A DNA stretch of 64,000 bases from an uncultured Bacteroidia bacterium (GTDB lineage Bacteria > Bacteroidota > Bacteroidia > Bacteroidales > UBA932). The DNA lies in the NCBI GenBank assembly GCA_902789395.1, contig CADANY010000012.1:1-64000 (forward strand). Direction: 5' to 3'. This document shows, in pieces, positions 61,441 to 64,000 of this stretch; within the stretch, counting starts at the first letter, position 1, and every line of letters starts with the position of its first letter. Both the position numbers and the translations under genes were made by a program. A model generated the notes under the pieces. The model was not told the origin of the DNA. It made no database searches and saw nothing but the letters and a program-made list of their open reading frames with translations.

Positions 61441-63021
61441 ATGGATCAGCATATCAAAGCAAGTGAATTGTCGGAAGTCCTTCTCGAGCAGCTGAAAGCG
61501 ATGCGGACCGAGCTCCGCTTCGAAGAGACCGGCAAGGTGCTTCAGGTCAGCGACGGAGTTGTCCGGATCTACGGCCTGACAAACGCCGAAGCCGGGGAAC
61601 TCCTCGAATTCGAGAACGGGATCATGGCCGTCGTGATGAACCTTGAGCCGGATAACGTCGGCGCCGTCCTGATGGGACCGACCGACCGGATCAAGGAAGG
61701 GATGGTCGTGCGCCGTACCGGACGGATTGCCTCGATCGGGGTGAATGAGTCCATGGTCGGACGCGTCGTAGACCCGCTCGGGAATCCGTTGGATGGACAA
61801 GGGCTCATTCCGGGAGAGAAGACGGATATGCCGTTGGAACGCAAGGCGCCCGGGGTTATTTTCCGCCAGCCGGTTACGGAACCGCTCCAGACCGGCCTGA
61901 AGGCCATCGATGCAATGATCCCGATCGGGCGCGGGCAGCGGGAACTGATCATCGGCGACCGCCAGACCGGAAAGACTGCAATCGCCCTGGATACGATTAT
62001 CAATCAACGCTCCTGCTTCCTGGAAGGGAAGCCGGTCTACTGTATTTATGTCGCTGTCGGACAGAAAGGCAGTACCGTTGCGAGCATCGTCGAAACGCTC
62101 CGCTCGAAAGGAGCGATGGACTATACCGTCGTCGTCGCGGCTACCGCGGCCGATCCGGCAGCCCTGCAGTATTATGCTCCCTTCGCCGGCGCCGCCATCG
62201 GCGAATATTTCCGGGATACGGGCCGGCATGCCCTCGTTGTCTACGACGATCTGTCGAAGCAGGCCGTCGCTTACCGGGAAGTTTCCCTGATCCTCCGCCG
62301 GCCTTCCGGCCGGGAGGCCTATCCGGGCGATATCTTCTATCTCCATTCCCGTCTTCTCGAGAGAGCCGCGAAGATTATCGGTCAGCAGGAAGTCGCAGAG
62401 CAGATGAACGATCTCCCGGCCAGTCTGAAAGGAAAGGTTCGCGGAGGCGGTTCCCTGACCGCTCTTCCGATCATCGAAACCCAGGCCGGAGACGTATCGG
62501 CTTATATCCCGACCAATGTCATTTCGATTACGGACGGGCAGATCTATCTGGAATCCGGTCTCTTCAACCAGGGCGTGCGTCCGGCGATCAACGTCGGTAT
62601 TTCTGTCTCCCGAGTCGGCGGCAGCGCCCAGGTCAAGTCCATGAAAAAAGTTGCCGGAACCCTGAAAATGGACCAGGCACAGTACAACGAGCTGGAAGCT
62701 TTCTCCAAGTTCTCCTCGGATATGGACAAGGTTACGGCGATGGCCCTGGACAAAGGGCGCAAGAACAACCAGCTTTTGATCCAGCCCCAGTACAGCCCGA
62801 TGCCCGTCGGCGAGCAGGTCGCGATCCTCTATTGCGGTACAAACGCGCTGATGCGGGATATCCCGATCGACCGCGTCCGTGAGTTCCAGGATCTGTTCCT
62901 CGAGCGGATGCGGGCCTCGCACAAGGATGATATCCTTGACCCGCTTTCCAACGGGGTCATTTCACAAGAAATCCGCGATAAAATCGAAGCGGAAGCCGCT
63001 TCGGTCATTGCAGCCATGTAG
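61441..63021 (+). CDS. atpA: F-type ATP synthase alpha subunit
   Basis: A 526-residue non-catalytic nucleotide-binding subunit of F1. Walker [13 protein letters not shown] lies near residue 171; [20 protein letters not shown] and [14 protein letters not shown]-like segments and the C-terminal [17 protein letters not shown] complete the family pattern. Full length. Confidence 0.98.
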   Translation: MDQHIKASELSEVLLEQLKAMRTELRFEETGKVLQVSDGVVRIYGLTNAEAGELLEFENGIMAVVMNLEPDNVGAVLMGPTDRIKEGMVVRRTGRIASIGVNESMVGRVVDPLGNPLDGQGLIPGEKTDMPLERKAPGVIFRQPVTEPLQTGLKAIDAMIPIGRGQRELIIGDRQTGKTAIALDTIINQRSCFLEGKPVYCIYVAVGQKGSTVASIVETLRSKGAMDYTVVVAATAADPAALQYYAPFAGAAIGEYFRDTGRHALVVYDDLSKQAVAYREVSLILRRPSGREAYPGDIFYLHSRLLERAAKIIGQQEVAEQMNDLPASLKGKVRGGGSLTALPIIETQAGDVSAYIPTNVISITDGQIYLESGLFNQGVRPAINVGISVSRVGGSAQVKSMKKVAGTLKMDQAQYNELEAFSKFSSDMDKVTAMALDKGRKNNQLLIQPQYSPMPVGEQVAILYCGTNALMRDIPIDRVREFQDLFLERMRASHKDDILDPLSNGVISQEIRDKIEAEAASVIAAM

Positions 63022-63023
63022 TT

Positions 63024-63959
63024 ATGCCGTCCCTTAAGGAAATCAAAGGCCGAATCGGCTCTGTCAAAAGCACGCTGAAGATTACTTCCGCGATGAAACT
63101 CGTGGCTTCGTCGAAGCTTCGGAGGGCCCAGCAGGCCATTCAGTCCATGCTCCCGTACGAGCGGCAGCTCCATGCCATCCTCCAAGACCTGATGGCCGAT
63201 TATGCGGCCAAGGTCGACTTGGGAAAGATTCCGGAATCGGAAGGAATGGGCGGAGCTTTCGTAGCCGGCCGCGAAGATGTCCGCAAGGTCGCGCTGGTGG
63301 CCCTTGCGTCAAACTCCTCCCTCTGCGGCGGGTTCAATGCCAATGCCGTCAGGCTTGCCTTGGATACGATCCGGGAATACCGCTCCGCCGGGATCGACGT
63401 TACGGTCTTTGCCGTCGGCCGCAAGATGGCGGAAGCGATGCGTCGGGTCGGCGTTAATCCGGAGGAAGTCCCTTATGAAGAAGGGACCCTCGATTTGGTC
63501 AAGCTTTCCGAGAAACCTGATTATGTCCATTCTTCCGTTCTGGGGCAGCGGTTGATGGACGGATTCGTATCCGGCGACTTCGACAAGGTTGAACTGGTCT
63601 GGAACCACTTTGTATCAACCGCTTCCCAGAAGGCGACACGCGAGACTTTCCTGCCCCTCTCCCTTTCTGAGACGGGCGCCTCACTCGTATCTGAGGAAGC
63701 CCGGAAAGGACTTTTCATCGTTGAGCCTTCAACCGCCTATCAGGTCTCTGAACTCCTTCCGAAAGTTCTGAAACTCAAGGTGTTTACCATTTTACTTGAT
63801 AGCTCTGCGGCAGAGCATGCCGCCCGCACGGTAGCGATGCAGACGGCGACCGACAACGGAGAAGACCTGCTGCAGGAGCTGACACTCGACTACAACAAAG
63901 GACGCCAGCAAAAGATTACCTCCGAGATCCTCGATATTGTCGGAGGATCCCTGAAATAA
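63024..63959 (+). CDS. atpG: F-type ATP synthase gamma subunit
   Basis: A 311-residue central rotor stalk. N-terminal LKEIKGRIGSVKSTLKITSA and C-terminal helix (LTLDYNKGRQQKITSEILDI) form the coiled coil; the middle (NSSLCGGFNANAVRLALDTI) is the Rossmann-like part. Last gene of the atp operon, two bases after atpA. Confidence 0.97.
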   Translation: MPSLKEIKGRIGSVKSTLKITSAMKLVASSKLRRAQQAIQSMLPYERQLHAILQDLMADYAAKVDLGKIPESEGMGGAFVAGREDVRKVALVALASNSSLCGGFNANAVRLALDTIREYRSAGIDVTVFAVGRKMAEAMRRVGVNPEEVPYEEGTLDLVKLSEKPDYVHSSVLGQRLMDGFVSGDFDKVELVWNHFVSTASQKATRETFLPLSLSETGASLVSEEARKGLFIVEPSTAYQVSELLPKVLKLKVFTILLDSSAAEHAARTVAMQTATDNGEDLLQELTLDYNKGRQQKITSEILDIVGGSLK

Positions 63960-63968
63960 TTTTTCATT

Positions 63969-64000
63969 ATGAGAACGATTAGTGCCCTTTTGGTCTCCTT
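63969..64000 (+). CDS. Start of a further gene, truncated by the window end
   Basis: ATG 63969 opens MRTISALLVS, which resembles the start of a signal peptide. It lies nine bases after the atpG stop. Only ten codons are visible, so product and reality are uncertain. Confidence 0.4.
   Translation, partial: MRTISALLVS

Overview
The window looks like chromosome of a member of the Bacteroidota, most likely Bacteroidales. The support is: repeated TAnnTTTG -7 boxes, two SusC/SusD pairs, an ECF sigma/FecR/SusC/SusD signalling locus, an F-type ATP synthase operon in the order atpD-C-B-E-F-H-A-G with a very short epsilon subunit, a TGS-plus-uridine-kinase type nucleoside kinase, and anaerobic class III ribonucleotide reductase. 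Coding density is high and most of the DNA is moderately GC-rich by eye. The exception is an AT-rich patch at about 33.6-35.1 kb. No CRISPR array, transposase or integrase was found.

Layout. 0-17.7 kb: tail of a 5S rRNA, then mostly housekeeping and envelope genes (metallophosphoesterase, DUF1460 protein, eno, tsaE, organophosphate antiporter, S41 protease, rhamnosidase-like hydrolase, comM, EnvC-like and TPR proteins, ECF sigma with a barrel-containing partner, a lipoprotein and ispE). 17.7-23.8 kb: a nrdD-nrdG-acyltransferase operon, a phosphopantetheinyl transferase and mdh. 23.8-33.4 kb: exported hydrolases in two convergent operons. One carries a phytase-like/phosphodiester glycosidase fusion, a dipeptide epimerase, a serine hydrolase and a metallophosphoesterase. 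The other carries an alpha/beta hydrolase, a phosphatase-superfamily protein and a DUF2961/GH172 protein. 33.46-42.63 kb: a segment bounded by a perfect 37-bp direct repeat that is the 3' half of tRNA-Pro, holding two AT-rich unknown genes and sigma/FecR/SusC/SusD. 42.6-51.6 kb: three tRNAs, an MBL-fold protein, mscL and a SusC/SusD/alpha-L-rhamnosidase locus. 51.7-57.1 kb: a five-gene minus-strand operon (small lipoprotein, aminotransferase, metallophosphoesterase, phosphodiester glycosidase, nucleoside kinase). 57.2-64 kb: the complete ATP synthase operon and the first codons of one further gene.

Two themes link the genes. First, the window is rich in exported phosphoester-cleaving enzymes (three metallophosphoesterases, a histidine phosphatase, two phosphodiester glycosidase domains, one alkaline-phosphatase-superfamily protein) and also encodes an organophosphate/phosphate antiporter. 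This would suit scavenging of phosphorylated glycans or teichoic-acid-like polymers, but that is inference. Second, glycan uptake and hydrolysis loci are spread through it (two SusCD pairs, two GH78-type proteins, one GH172).

The most unusual signal is a family of nested palindromic elements. Copies at 3686-3810 and 51604-51722 share a conserved core but have different, self-complementary arms. A third palindrome, at 59041-59132, has perfect 27-bp arms and lies in frame inside atpB, where it encodes about 31 residues just after the signal-like segment. The tRNA-Pro-bounded island, the two-domain phosphatase/phosphodiester glycosidase and a 35-codon relic of proC are also worth following up.
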